Positions 24,388-32,650 of a stretch of 64,000 nt of DNA are shown here, piece by piece. The notes under the pieces were generated by a model that had not been told where the DNA came from, did not search any database, and was given only the letters and a program-made list of their open reading frames with translations. Every line of letters begins with the position of its first letter. The stretch's first letter is position 1. The stretch is from positions 25,466 to 89,465 of the forward strand of contig JAWWPY010000512.1 of assembly GCA_033854735.1 (NCBI GenBank), in the 5' to 3' direction. Both the position numbers and the translations under genes were made by a program. The DNA is from JAWWPY01 sp033854735. GTDB taxonomy: Bacteria > Actinomycetota > Actinomycetes > Streptosporangiales > Streptosporangiaceae.

Positions 24388-24594
24388 TCCTCAGAATTCA
24401 GATTCCTCGGAAGTCAAGATCCTCGGAAGTCAGGAATCCTCAGACGCAGGATGCCCGGGAATCAGACTTCCTCAGACGCAGGATCCCCGTGAATCAAGTC
24501 GGATCCCCGGAAATCAAATCAGGAATCCTCAGACGCAGAATCCTCGGAAGTCAGGTGGCCTCGGCATCCTCGGAAGTCAGGTGGCCTCGGCGTC
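24388..24594. repeat. Complex short repeat array between mrp and tatB
   Basis: About 200 bases are made of mixed copies of two short elements, CCTCGGAAGTCAG and CCTCAGACGCAG. The end of the array holds two identical TCCTCGGAAGTCAGGTGGCC units, with the last one entering the 3' end of tatB. No fixed period holds throughout. The interval separates two convergent genes. Confidence 0.85.
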
Positions 24595-24957
24595 GTAGGG
24601 CGGGCTCTCCTCCGGAGCCAGCCTGCCGGCCGACGTCTCGGTCGCTGCCGACGCCGCGGCCGCGACCGTCGCAGCCGATGGTGATCCCGCGGCCGCCGCG
24701 TTCGCCTCGTCGCCGGGTAGGTCGTCGAACAGGTGCTTGCGCATGAAGTTGCGCGGGTTCAGGTCGTTCACGTCGAATTCGGAGAACTCGGGGCCGAGGC
24801 CCTCGCGCAGGTCGGCGGTGGCCCCCTCCGCCATCCGCCGCAGCTCACGCAGGGCCCTTCCGGCCTGGGCCGCGACCTTGGGCAGCCGCTCCGGCCCGAA
24901 GACGATAATGGCGATCACAGCGAGCACCAGCAGCTTGCCGACGGACAGGTCAAACAC
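24577..24957 (-). CDS. tatB: Sec-independent translocase subunit TatB
   Basis: A 126-residue Tat component that receives twin-arginine precursors with TatC. The N-terminal membrane helix (LLVLAVIAIIVFGPERLP) ends in the hallmark FGPERLP hinge, and an amphipathic helix (QAGRALRELRRMAEGA) follows. The tail from about residue 85 is Ala-rich and probably disordered. It starts with GTG at 24957. The position downstream of rseB suggests it belongs to the sigma-E regulon. Confidence 0.9.
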   Translation of the reverse strand: MFDLSVGKLLVLAVIAIIVFGPERLPKVAAQAGRALRELRRMAEGATADLREGLGPEFSEFDVNDLNPRNFMRKHLFDDLPGDEANAAAAGSPSAATVAAAASAATETSAGRLAPEESPPYDAEAT

Positions 24958-25032
24958 TCAGATCTCCAGCGAAAGTCTCCAGCGAAAGCGAAGCCGCACC
25001 GCAGGTGTGTCCACTCTAACCGGCCAGCCTGT

Positions 25033-26262
25033 TCATCGGAACGGGTCGGCCCACGAGACCACCCGGTGCAGGCCGCGAACCAGCCGGGCGATCACTCCCG
25101 GCCTGGCATCGTGCGGCAGCGCGCCGATCACCTGGTCGACGGTCTGCTCAGGGGCATCGGCGATCACCGTGTACACGAAACCGCCCGCGGACCAGGCAAC
25201 GCTGCTGTCATCGGGGTCGGCCGTGTAGACATGCTGCCCGCGCCGTGCCACCTCGGACCAGCCGCTGAGCGCGGCGGGCAGGTGGCCACGCTGCACGAAC
25301 AGCGACACCACCGAGAGCCCATCGGAGTAGGTGAGCTCGACGACCGCGCCCGAGGCGGTGACGGTGCGGCTGGCCTCGAACTGGGTGAGCCGGCCCGGCA
25401 GCGGCCCGGGCAGCGGCCAGCCTCGCGCCCGGAGCCGGGCCAACTGGGCCCGGGACATCGGGCTGCTCCGCGGCTTGGCGCCGGCGGCGGGCGCACCGGA
25501 CGCGGCATAGGTGCCCAGCGTCAGGTCGATGAACGAATCATCGCTGATCACCCGGGCATGGGCATCGAAAACCTGGCGCCGCAACGGAAGCTTCGTGGCA
25601 TTGTCCAGCCAGAATCGCGCGGCCAGTTGACCGCTGGTCCGGCGCACCGCCACGACCTGGGCGGCCCGGCCATCCGCGAGGCCCGCTCCGGCGATCGTCA
25701 CCTGGTAGTTGGCGCCGAGCAGGATGACCATCTGCTGGGTCACGCCGAGAATCGGCGCCGGATTCTGCCCGTCGCCGTCGGCGTCGCTGTCGGTGCCATT
25801 GTCCGCGATCTGGATCAGCGCTGCACGGCCCTGCTTGTGCCAGACATCCACCACGGAGACGCGGCGGCCGGCCGGGCTCAGCGACGCGATGATCTGGACC
25901 CCCTGGTAGGCCAGGCTCTGGCAGGCGGCAGCGGCCTCGCTGAGCAGCCTCAGGCCGACGCCGGTGGCCTGCCCGATCCTGGCCTGCCCGAGCCCCCGTG
26001 CTGCCCCGAGCCCACGTGCTGCCCCGAGCCCCCGTGCTGCCCCGTCCGCCGCGATCGGCACAGCCAGCGGCCCGTTCCCGGCGGCTGGCCTGCCTGCGAC
26101 GGCGCCTGCGGCTGGGCCGCCGCGCGCTGTCGCGTCCCGCGAGACCATGACACAACTGGTGGCGACCAGGCCGAGCACCACGGCGGCGCTGGCGATCCGC
26201 AGGTGGAGCGGATCCGGGTCGAGCGGGGCTCCACCACGTTCCTGCGTGGCACGGGAGAACAT
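25033..26262 (-). CDS. RseB/MucB-like sigma-E regulatory protein
   Basis: A 409-residue exported protein. Residues 22-40 form a hydrophobic export segment ending in VATSCVMVS, possibly a lipobox cysteine although the residues before it are not ideal. An 18-bp repeat adds GLGAAR hexapeptides at about residues 73-93. The remainder resembles MucB/RseB: VSVVDVWHKQGRAA, LPLRRQVFDAHARVISDDSFIDL, and a C-terminal domain with VELTYSDGLSVVSLFVQRG. It lies 16 bases after the anti-sigma gene, so it probably tunes anti-sigma activity outside the membrane. Confidence 0.78.
   Translation of the reverse strand: MFSRATQERGGAPLDPDPLHLRIASAAVVLGLVATSCVMVSRDATARGGPAAGAVAGRPAAGNGPLAVPIAADGAARGLGAARGLGAARGLGQARIGQATGVGLRLLSEAAAACQSLAYQGVQIIASLSPAGRRVSVVDVWHKQGRAALIQIADNGTDSDADGDGQNPAPILGVTQQMVILLGANYQVTIAGAGLADGRAAQVVAVRRTSGQLAARFWLDNATKLPLRRQVFDAHARVISDDSFIDLTLGTYAASGAPAAGAKPRSSPMSRAQLARLRARGWPLPGPLPGRLTQFEASRTVTASGAVVELTYSDGLSVVSLFVQRGHLPAALSGWSEVARRGQHVYTADPDDSSVAWSAGGFVYTVIADAPEQTVDQVIGALPHDARPGVIARLVRGLHRVVSWADPFR
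25990..26043. repeat. 18-bp in-frame repeat in rseB
   Basis: Three tandem units of GAGCCCCCGTGCTGCCCC start at 25990, 26008 and 26026. They code, on the minus strand, for GLGAAR-type hexapeptides just after the export signal. Confidence 0.88.
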
Positions 26263-26278
26263 CCGTTAACTCACGGCC

Positions 26279-26758
26279 CTAGGGAACGGTGGCTGGCATG
26301 GGGGCGGCAGTGGCTGACGGGGCCACCGGCAGGTCCCCGGTGACGATCGCACGCTGCATCATGTACAGGTCAACCGCGGGGGTGACTTTCGGCCCGGACG
26401 GCTGCTGGTCGCCACCACCGACCACGAACGCCGTAGTGCCCAGGCTGACCACGACGATGGTGAAGATTCCCGCCGCGAGGTAGCGCACCGGCGGGTACCG
26501 GTGGCCGGCCCGCCAGGCGGCCCGGCTTCCCCACGGACTCCGCTCATCCGCCGCGGCCATCGCCATCAGGCGCCCGGTCAGCGCCGTGTCCGCCATTGCC
26601 TCGCCCAGGGCGTGGATTCGCTGCTTCAGGGCCCGCAACGCGATCGCCTCACCCCGGCATTCATCGCAGCCGGCCAAGTGCGCGAGGACCCGGTCGCGCT
26701 CGAAGTCGCTCAGCTCGCTGTCGATCAGGGCGGACAGCCGCTGCCCCAGATGGCTCAT
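26279..26758 (-). CDS. Zinc-binding anti-sigma factor
   Basis: A 159-residue membrane anti-sigma factor. The N-terminal cytoplasmic domain has the ZAS motif HLAGCDECR (His-x3-Cys-x2-Cys), which would bind the adjacent sigma factor. One transmembrane helix (YLAAGIFTIVVVSLGTTAFVV) is at about residues 95-115, and a short external tail follows. Its ATG overlaps the sigma gene stop by four bases (ATGA), ensuring co-translation in balance with its target. An extracytoplasmic or redox signal is expected by analogy, not shown. Confidence 0.9.
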   Translation of the reverse strand: MSHLGQRLSALIDSELSDFERDRVLAHLAGCDECRGEAIALRALKQRIHALGEAMADTALTGRLMAMAAADERSPWGSRAAWRAGHRYPPVRYLAAGIFTIVVVSLGTTAFVVGGGDQQPSGPKVTPAVDLYMMQRAIVTGDLPVAPSATAAPMPATVP

Positions 26759-27576
26759 TGGTCACCGGCCAAGGGCGCGGCCACCGGGGACGCGGGCACG
26801 GGGGACTCGAGCACTGGGGACTCGAGCACCGGGGACGCCGATAGGGGCGACACGGACGCGGGGGTCGCGGGCCCGGACGACGCCCGCGCGGGGGACGCGG
26901 AGGCGGGGGTCGCGGGCACGGAGGACGCACGCACGGAGGACGCTGGCACGGAGGACGCACGCGCTGGGGACGCTGCCACGGAGGACGCGGGCTCGGGAGA
27001 CGCGGGCACGGAGGACGCGGATCCGGCGCGGCGCGGGCGGCGGTGGCCGAGGGCGGCCCTGAGCTGAGCGCGGCCCCGGTGGATGCGGCTGCGGACCGTG
27101 CCGAGCTTCACGCCGAGGGTCTCGGCGATCTCCTCATAGGACAATCCCTCGATGTCGCAGAGCACCACGGCGGCCCGGTACTCGGGGGCCAGCGCCTTCA
27201 GCGCGGCCTGGATATCTCCATCCAGGTGACGGTCGTCGAAGGCCTGCGCAGGCGTCGGCTCGCCACCACTCAGCCACTGCGCACTCTCATCGCCGAGCCC
27301 CTCGAACCTGATCCGCTGCTTGCGCCGGGCCATGTCGAGGAAGAGGTTGGTGGTGATCCGGTGCAGCCAGCCTTCAAACGTGCCCGGCGTGTAGCTGGAC
27401 AGGGAGCGGAACACCCGTACGAAGACCTCCTGGGTGAGGTCTTCGGCGTCATGGGTGTTGCCGGTGAGACGGTACGCCAGGCGGTAGACGCGGGCCGAGT
27501 GCTGGCGGACGACCTCTTCCCACGTTGGGGGCGTCCATTCAGGCACCGCACCCGCCGACTGGCTGGTCTGGCCCAC
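26755..27576 (-). CDS. sigE: ECF sigma factor (SigE-like) with a repeat tail
   Basis: A 273-residue ECF sigma factor that directs RNA polymerase to envelope-stress promoters. Region 2 carries AEDLTQEVFVRVFRSL and region 4 carries LSYEEIAETLGVKLGTVRSR. The GTG at 27576 follows GAGGGAG and matches homologue N-termini. Residues after about 195 are an unusual tail of roughly 75 residues rich in Ala, Ser, Pro and Val (SSVPA, SPVLE repeats) encoded by 15-bp-type repeats at about 26774-27020. The tail overlaps the anti-sigma start. Whether it affects sigma function is unknown. Confidence 0.9.
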   Translation of the reverse strand: MGQTSQSAGAVPEWTPPTWEEVVRQHSARVYRLAYRLTGNTHDAEDLTQEVFVRVFRSLSSYTPGTFEGWLHRITTNLFLDMARRKQRIRFEGLGDESAQWLSGGEPTPAQAFDDRHLDGDIQAALKALAPEYRAAVVLCDIEGLSYEEIAETLGVKLGTVRSRIHRGRAQLRAALGHRRPRRAGSASSVPASPEPASSVAASPARASSVPASSVRASSVPATPASASPARASSGPATPASVSPLSASPVLESPVLESPVPASPVAAPLAGDQ

Positions 27577-27701
27577 GACTTCTCCCTCTCGCAGCACGCA
27601 AGGGACAACGCTCAAGCCGGCCCCTCTGGTTCCCACGTTACGGCGCGTGACGATAAGCTGCCGCCCTGACAAGGTCAAACATGCACCGGGAGGCAGCAAC
27701 C

Positions 27702-28337
27702 GTGAGCGCAAAGGCCAGCCTCGCCTACGTCGAGGAATACCTCGCCGAAGATGAGCCGCTGATGGCGGCCCGGGCTAGCGCGTCGGAGGTTGGCGGCGCG
27801 TCGCCAATAGGGCCGGCCGGGGGGGCGGCGTTGCGCTTCATCGCGGCCGCCATCAACGCCAGAACGGTGGTGGAGATCGGCACGGGATGTGGCACGTCGG
27901 GCATCTGGCTGCTCCGCGGCATGCGCCAGGACGCGGTGCTGACCAGCGTCGACGCCGAGCCTGAGCATCAGCGGCTGGCCCGCAAGGCGTTCACCGAGGC
28001 GGGCTTCGCCTCGAACCGCTACCGCCTGATCAGCGGCAAGGCCCTGGAGGTTCTTCCCCGCCTCACCGACGGCGCCTATGACATGGTGTTCTGCGACGCG
28101 GACAAACAGGAGTACCCGGACTATCTCGCCGCCGCGCTGCGCTTGTTGCGGCCGGGCGGGGTGGTGGCGTTCGACAACGCGCTCTGGGGCGGCCGGGTGG
28201 CCGACACTGCTCGCAGCGACCCGGACACTGTCGCGATCAGGAACCTCTGCGATCAGGTCAGGGACGACGACCGGCTCGCGCCGGCGCTTCTGCCGGTCGG
28301 CGACGGCCTGCTCGTCGCGGTCAAGCGGGCTGGCTAG
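27702..28337 (+). CDS. Class I SAM-dependent O-methyltransferase
   Basis: A 211-residue methyltransferase of the catechol/caffeoyl-CoA type. SAM motif I is VVEIGTGCGTSGI, the acidic strand is LTSVDAEPEH, and YDMVFCDADKQEYPDYL holds the metal-binding acidic residues. From memory, the same gene is divergent from sigE in Streptomyces. GTG 27702 is preferred over ATG 27681 because GGGAGG at 27688-27693 is correctly spaced for it. Its last 17 bases overlap the end of the convergent pepA. Confidence 0.88.
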   Translation: MSAKASLAYVEEYLAEDEPLMAARASASEVGGASPIGPAGGAALRFIAAAINARTVVEIGTGCGTSGIWLLRGMRQDAVLTSVDAEPEHQRLARKAFTEAGFASNRYRLISGKALEVLPRLTDGAYDMVFCDADKQEYPDYLAAALRLLRPGGVVAFDNALWGGRVADTARSDPDTVAIRNLCDQVRDDDRLAPALLPVGDGLLVAVKRAG

Positions 28338-29877
28338 CACCAGCCCGTGCTTCACCACCCTGTGCTTCACCACAGAGCCAGCGGAGCAGCAAGGCGGCGC
28401 CGAACCCCGTCGCTCCCTTCGTGATCTCGCCGTCATCGGCGGCGGCCCGCGCGGGCCCGGCGATGTCCAGATGAGCCCACCGCCGCTGGCCGGCGAACTC
28501 GCGGAGAAACAGGGCCGCGTCGATGGAGCCGGCCCGGCCGGCGCCGTGGGCGACATTCGCCAGGTCCGCAACCGAGGACTCGAGCCCGTCGCAGTACTCC
28601 TCGGCTAGCGGCATCAGCCACAACCGGTCTCCGCTAGCCTGCCCGGCCGCGAGCAGGCCCGCCGCGAGCGCGTCGTCGTTGGCGTACAGCGCGGCTATCA
28701 TCGGGCCGAGCGCCACCTTGGCCGCGCCAGTCAGCGTCGCGATGTCCACCACCACGTCCGGATCAAGCACCTTGTCCGCGTAGGCGAGTGCATCGGCGAG
28801 GACCAGCCTGCCCTCGGCGTCGGTGTTGAGCACCTCGACGCTACGGCCGCCGTAATGGGTGATTACGTCCCCGATCCGCAGCGCCGACCCGGACGGCATG
28901 TTCTCCGCGGCAGCGACCAGGCCGGTTACCCGTGCGGTGACGCCCAGAGCGGCGAGTGCCGACATGACCGCGATCACCACCGCGCCGCCCGCCATGTCCG
29001 TCTTCATCAGCTTCATGTTGTCGGTCGGCTTCAGGGACAGTCCGCCGCTGTCGAAGGTGATGCCCTTGCCGACCAGCACCACATGGTGGCGGTAATCGGC
29101 CGGCTGATAGCTGAGTTCGATGAGGCGCGGCGGGCGCGCAGACCCCGAACCCACGCCAAGCAGGCCGCCGAAACCGCCGGACGCCAACTCGGCCTCGGTC
29201 CAGACTCTCGATGGCAAGCCGTGGCGCTGTGCGTGGCTCACGGCCTCCGCGGCCAGCCACGCCGGACTCTTGATGGACGACGGTGTGTTGCTGAGGTCCC
29301 GGGCCAGAGCCACCGCTCCGGCCACCGTGCTCGCCCGTTCCAGACACGTCTGGGCACGGTCCGCTGACCCAGCAACCAGGAGGCTGATCTGCGCCGGAGA
29401 CTCGCCGGACGCCCCCGCGGACTTCATCGAGAAGCGGTACGAGCCGAGCAGCAGCCCTTCCACGAAGGCATGCATGCCTTCGTCAGGCTCGTCGAGGACC
29501 ACCGTGGTGACCGCGGAGCGCCCGGCGGGCACCTGGCGGCCCAGTGCCGCACCGGCCTTCCGCAGTGCCCCCGGCGAACGGTCCCCCACGCCAAGGAAGA
29601 CAACGCGGCTCGCCCCGGAGCCCACGCCCGCGACCGACTGGCTGACCTCGCCGGCCCGGCCGGTCATCTCCGCAGTGCCGATGACCCCGGCCGTATCCGC
29701 GCCGAGGTATGCGTCAAGATCGGCTGCCCCGGCACCCAGGACAGTCCCTGGGGGCTCAACCGGCACCGCGATCACCGCCGGAGCCTGGATCGCGCCCTGG
29801 GCCACCGCACCGAGATACTCACCGAGGGGATGCGGGCGGCCTGCAGGTGTAACGGCTACCTGGACTTCGATCGGCAA
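28321..29877 (-). CDS. pepA: Leucyl aminopeptidase (M17 family)
   Basis: A 518-residue cytosolic metallo-aminopeptidase that removes N-terminal residues from peptides. The N-terminal M17 domain covers about residues 1-160. The catalytic domain has VGKGITFDSGGLSLKP (metal Lys and Asp), MKTDMAGGA and NTDAEGRLVLADAL, the family signature with active-site Arg. Length is normal. It follows the DUF3117 gene by three bases, so both are cotranscribed. The 3' end overlaps the convergent O-methyltransferase gene. Confidence 0.95.
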   Translation of the reverse strand: MPIEVQVAVTPAGRPHPLGEYLGAVAQGAIQAPAVIAVPVEPPGTVLGAGAADLDAYLGADTAGVIGTAEMTGRAGEVSQSVAGVGSGASRVVFLGVGDRSPGALRKAGAALGRQVPAGRSAVTTVVLDEPDEGMHAFVEGLLLGSYRFSMKSAGASGESPAQISLLVAGSADRAQTCLERASTVAGAVALARDLSNTPSSIKSPAWLAAEAVSHAQRHGLPSRVWTEAELASGGFGGLLGVGSGSARPPRLIELSYQPADYRHHVVLVGKGITFDSGGLSLKPTDNMKLMKTDMAGGAVVIAVMSALAALGVTARVTGLVAAAENMPSGSALRIGDVITHYGGRSVEVLNTDAEGRLVLADALAYADKVLDPDVVVDIATLTGAAKVALGPMIAALYANDDALAAGLLAAGQASGDRLWLMPLAEEYCDGLESSVADLANVAHGAGRAGSIDAALFLREFAGQRRWAHLDIAGPARAAADDGEITKGATGFGAALLLRWLCGEAQGGEARAGASQPA

Positions 29878-29880
29878 GGC

Positions 29881-30048
29881 TCAGCCCGTGACGGACTTGA
29901 GCGCGTCCCCGAGCCTGACGGCTTCGTCTGCCGACAACTCGACCACCAGCCGCCCGCCGCCCTCGAGCGGGACACGCATCACGATGCCGCGCCCCTCCTT
30001 AGTGACTTCGAGCGGACCGTCACCCGTCCGCGGCTTCATCGCCGCCAT
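29881..30048 (-). CDS. DUF3117 family small protein
   Basis: A 55-residue conserved actinobacterial protein read directly from the sequence: MAAMKPRTGDGPLEVTKEG, then RGIVMRVPLEGGGRLVVELSADEAVRLGDAL in two stretches, ending KSVTG. The ATG at 30048 has AGGAAGGGG upstream. Function is unknown; the small beta-rich fold is nearly invariant in high-GC Gram-positives. It is only three bases ahead of pepA. Confidence 0.93.
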   Translation of the reverse strand: MAAMKPRTGDGPLEVTKEGRGIVMRVPLEGGGRLVVELSADEAVRLGDALKSVTG

Positions 30049-30487
30049 TCCGCATCCCCTTCCTGCTTGGGGCCGCCTGAGACCTCGCGGAGGCCTGCCG
30101 CACCGGGATCCCGGCGCCTGCGGCGGGTCCGGCCACTCACAGCCGTGTCGATCATTACCTCTATTATCCAGAGTTCCGGCCGTCAGTGGTAATGATCAGC
30201 TCTCCCTGGCGGCCCGCTGGCACCGCTTGTGCCCCACCGCACGCCCCGCCGCACCGGCAATTGTGCTCCCGCGCCGGGCAATTGCGCCGCCTCGCCGACC
30301 ACGAATCCCGTTAATACAGTCACCTAGCGTGCGGGAGCCTGGGAGGCAACGGGCCGGGTTCGTGCGGCGAGCCGGCCCGTCCCTTGCCTGCCACCGCATG
30401 TTTCGTGGACTGTTGTCTGCGGATGGCACGGACAGCCGGCCCGGACCCACCAGGGAAGCCCTCCCCCAGAACGCAAAGGAGACGCCC
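30049..30487. other. Divergent intergenic region with an inverted repeat
   Basis: This interval separates the DUF3117-pepA operon from the enoyl-CoA hydratase gene. A perfect 10-bp inverted repeat, GATCATTACC at 30150-30159 and GGTAATGATC at 30188-30197, flanks an AT-richer 28-base stretch with TATTATC. It may be an operator or the edges of a promoter. No gene is seen. Confidence 0.55.
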
Positions 30488-31273
30488 GTGACCGACAGCG
30501 TGCGCTGGGATGTCGACGGAGCAGTGGCCACCATCACGCTGAACCGCCCCGAGGCCAGGAACGCGCTCACCGCCGAGATGAAAACGGCGCTGCTCGCCGC
30601 GCTGCGCCAGGTGGCAGAGGCCGCGGAGGTTCGCGCGGTCGTCATCACCGGCGCCGGGCCGGGTTTCTGCGCGGGCCAGGACCTGAAGGAGCACGCCGAG
30701 ATCCTCGAGGCAGGCGAGGTGGCGACCGACACTGTCCGGCTTCACTACAACCCCATAGTCATGACCATCACGACCATGCCCAAGCCGGTGGTCGCAGCCG
30801 TCAACGGGATCGCCGCCGGGGCAGGCGCCGGACTGGCACTCGCTTGCGACTTCCGCATCGCGGCCCGGCAGGCCAGCCTGCTCATGGCGTTCGCGCGGGT
30901 GGGGCTGGGGGCCGACTCAGGAGTCTCGTGGACAATACAGCGGCTGGCCGGCATCGGCCGGGCGACCGAGTTGCTCATGCTGGCGGAGCCCCTGGAGGCG
31001 ACCCGGGCGCTTGAATACGGGCTGGTCACATCGGTGGTCGAGGCTGCCGACCTGCCCGCTGCCGCGAGAGGGCTGGCCGACCGGCTGGCGGCCGGGCCGA
31101 CCGCGGCGTACGCGGCGATCAAGAAGGCACTGCTTTACTCGGCAGGCCATGGGCTGGCCGAGTCCCTGGAGGCGGAGGCGGACCTGCAGGCGCTGGCGGG
31201 GCGCACCGCCGACCACCGGGCGGCCACGCTCGCCTTCATCAACAAGCAGCAGCCCCAGTTCGAGGGCAGGTAG
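30488..31273 (+). CDS. Enoyl-CoA hydratase/isomerase family protein
   Basis: A 261-residue crotonase-fold enzyme. The oxyanion hole segments are ITGAGPGFCAGQDLKEH and VNGIAAGAGAGLALACDFRIA. The latter and SGVSWTIQRLAG resemble PaaG-type ring-opening isomerases of phenylacetate degradation, but other enoyl-CoA substrates are possible. The Asp/Glu pair of classical hydratases is not fully clear. GTG 30488 has AAGGAGA at 30476-30482. It stands as a single gene. Confidence 0.88.
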   Translation: MTDSVRWDVDGAVATITLNRPEARNALTAEMKTALLAALRQVAEAAEVRAVVITGAGPGFCAGQDLKEHAEILEAGEVATDTVRLHYNPIVMTITTMPKPVVAAVNGIAAGAGAGLALACDFRIAARQASLLMAFARVGLGADSGVSWTIQRLAGIGRATELLMLAEPLEATRALEYGLVTSVVEAADLPAAARGLADRLAAGPTAAYAAIKKALLYSAGHGLAESLEAEADLQALAGRTADHRAATLAFINKQQPQFEGR

Positions 31274-31308
31274 GGGCTCAGGCGGCCCGGGAGCCAGTGC
31301 TGATTGGG

Positions 31309-32181
31309 TCAGCCTCCGGCGGCCTTCCGGGCACTGTCCAGTTCCTCGTGCCTGCAGACGATCTGCTCGGCTGCCTCGACCAGGTCGTAAAAGGCCCGGC
31401 ACTCGCGATGGCCATCGCGCATGGTCCACGAGACCACCCGGCTGCGGCACCACACCGTCAGATCGCGCCTGATGGACAGCACGGACATGCCCGAGGCCGG
31501 CGCATCGGCACGCACGATCTGATCGCCGATCCCACGCTCGTCGAGCATCAACTGAAGCTCGCTGGCCGCCTCGCAGGAGCCAGGCTGCGGGCCGTGAAAC
31601 CGGTCCAGGGCGCGGGCCACCGGCACCGGCACCGCGAACCAGACCGCCTTGCCCGGGACCTTCCAGCCGCCCAGCCGGGCGCGAGTCGGGTGGTGACCCC
31701 AACGGCCCTCCGACAGCCCCTCGACGACCCGCAGCCCCCGGCCGTTTTCAGAATCTGCGGTGCCACCGGCGGGATCCGCGGCGCCACCGGCGGGATCAGG
31801 TGCGACGCCGAGCTTCCATCCGGGCAGCGAGTCGAAGAGCTTGCAGACCAGTTCCTGCTGGCCGCCCATGCGGCGCAGGTACAGCCACAGCTCGGGCATC
31901 CCGGCCGCCGGGCGGCCGGGACTGCCGTGAAACTGGATGTTCGCATGGGCGTGAAGGGTGTTCGCGGCCAGTTCGCTGGCCATCGTCGCGCCGTCGTGCG
32001 CCACATCAGGAGGAAGGCCGACACCCTCGGCCGCCTGGCGGAAGAGCCTCCGGGCGACGGCGGCGCAGGTGGCATCGAGTGGCAGGGCAGCGGCGGCGCA
32101 GCCGCCCACAGCGACGGCCGTGACCGGATCGTTCACCGGCCGGGGAACATGCGGCTCGGCGATGGCAAGCGACCCGAACAT
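31309..32181 (-). CDS. HATPase_c-domain ATP-binding regulator
   Basis: A 290-residue protein with a GHKL ATPase domain like RsbW-type serine kinases. The N box is SELAANTLHAHANIQF and the G-type loop is ENGRGLRVVEGL. Between them is a Pro/Gly-rich insert (DPAGG repeated). A C-terminal segment of about 100 residues is specific to actinobacterial homologues. Genes of this kind occur next to DUF397 and Scr1-type HTH genes, as here, and act in poorly understood developmental or stress switches. Confidence 0.78.
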   Translation of the reverse strand: MFGSLAIAEPHVPRPVNDPVTAVAVGGCAAAALPLDATCAAVARRLFRQAAEGVGLPPDVAHDGATMASELAANTLHAHANIQFHGSPGRPAAGMPELWLYLRRMGGQQELVCKLFDSLPGWKLGVAPDPAGGAADPAGGTADSENGRGLRVVEGLSEGRWGHHPTRARLGGWKVPGKAVWFAVPVPVARALDRFHGPQPGSCEAASELQLMLDERGIGDQIVRADAPASGMSVLSIRRDLTVWCRSRVVSWTMRDGHRECRAFYDLVEAAEQIVCRHEELDSARKAAGG

Positions 32182-32374
32182 GATCTTCAGCCTTCCCGGG
32201 CGTTAACCCCTGTGAAGCTCAGATTACGAGTCGTGCCCGCCCAGTGCAACGATATGAGATGGGATGGAGCGATTTTGACGGTTCGTTTACGGCTTCTACC
32301 CGCAGCGGTACAGTCGCACACGTGGCGACGCACGGCGATGCCCGCCATGGCCTTGAGACAGGCGCAACCATAGG

Positions 32375-32406
32375 AGAATCCCCCGGGTGGCAGCCCGGGG
32401 GATTCT
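32375..32406. terminator. Strong bidirectional stem-loop terminator
   Basis: A perfect 13-bp stem (32375-32387 pairing with 32394-32406) around a six-base loop with CCCCCGGG and CCCGGGGG cores. It lies just after the DUF397 gene stop on the minus strand and upstream of the HATPase gene, so it would end the HTH-DUF397 transcript. Confidence 0.85.
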
Positions 32407-32428
32407 TCGCGGTGTGCTCCGAGAGGGG

Positions 32429-32647
32429 TCAGCCCGCAGCGCGGGCATCCAGGTCGTAGCGGCCCGCCTTGGCGTCGGCCAGGAAAGCCGCGAAGGCCCC
32501 CCGGCCGATGACGTGCGCGCCCCCTTCGGGGCGCTTGCTGTCCCGGACGGCGATGACGCCCGAGAGGTTGGCGGCGACTTCCACGCAACCCCCATTGAAG
32601 GAACTGCTGCGGGCCTTCCGCCAGGCTGCTTGAGACAGGTCGGTCAT
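32429..32647 (-). CDS. DUF397 domain protein
   Basis: A 72-residue DUF397 protein with the family signature WRKARSSSFNGGCVEVA, then VIAVRDSKRPEG and a C-terminal FAAFLADAKAGRYD. In streptomycetes such proteins pair with Scr1/WhiJ-type HTH proteins and may be their partners or ligands. It begins three bases after the stop of the upstream HTH gene, so the two form one operon. Confidence 0.93.
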   Translation of the reverse strand: MTDLSQAAWRKARSSSFNGGCVEVAANLSGVIAVRDSKRPEGGAHVIGRGAFAAFLADAKAGRYDLDARAAG

Positions 32648-32650
32648 GAT

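Noticed and set aside
29120..30487. Long plus-strand open frame leading into the enoyl-CoA hydratase
   Set aside because: The upstream part lies opposite pepA and the DUF3117 gene; the hydratase family sequence starts at GTG 30488 with a ribosome site.
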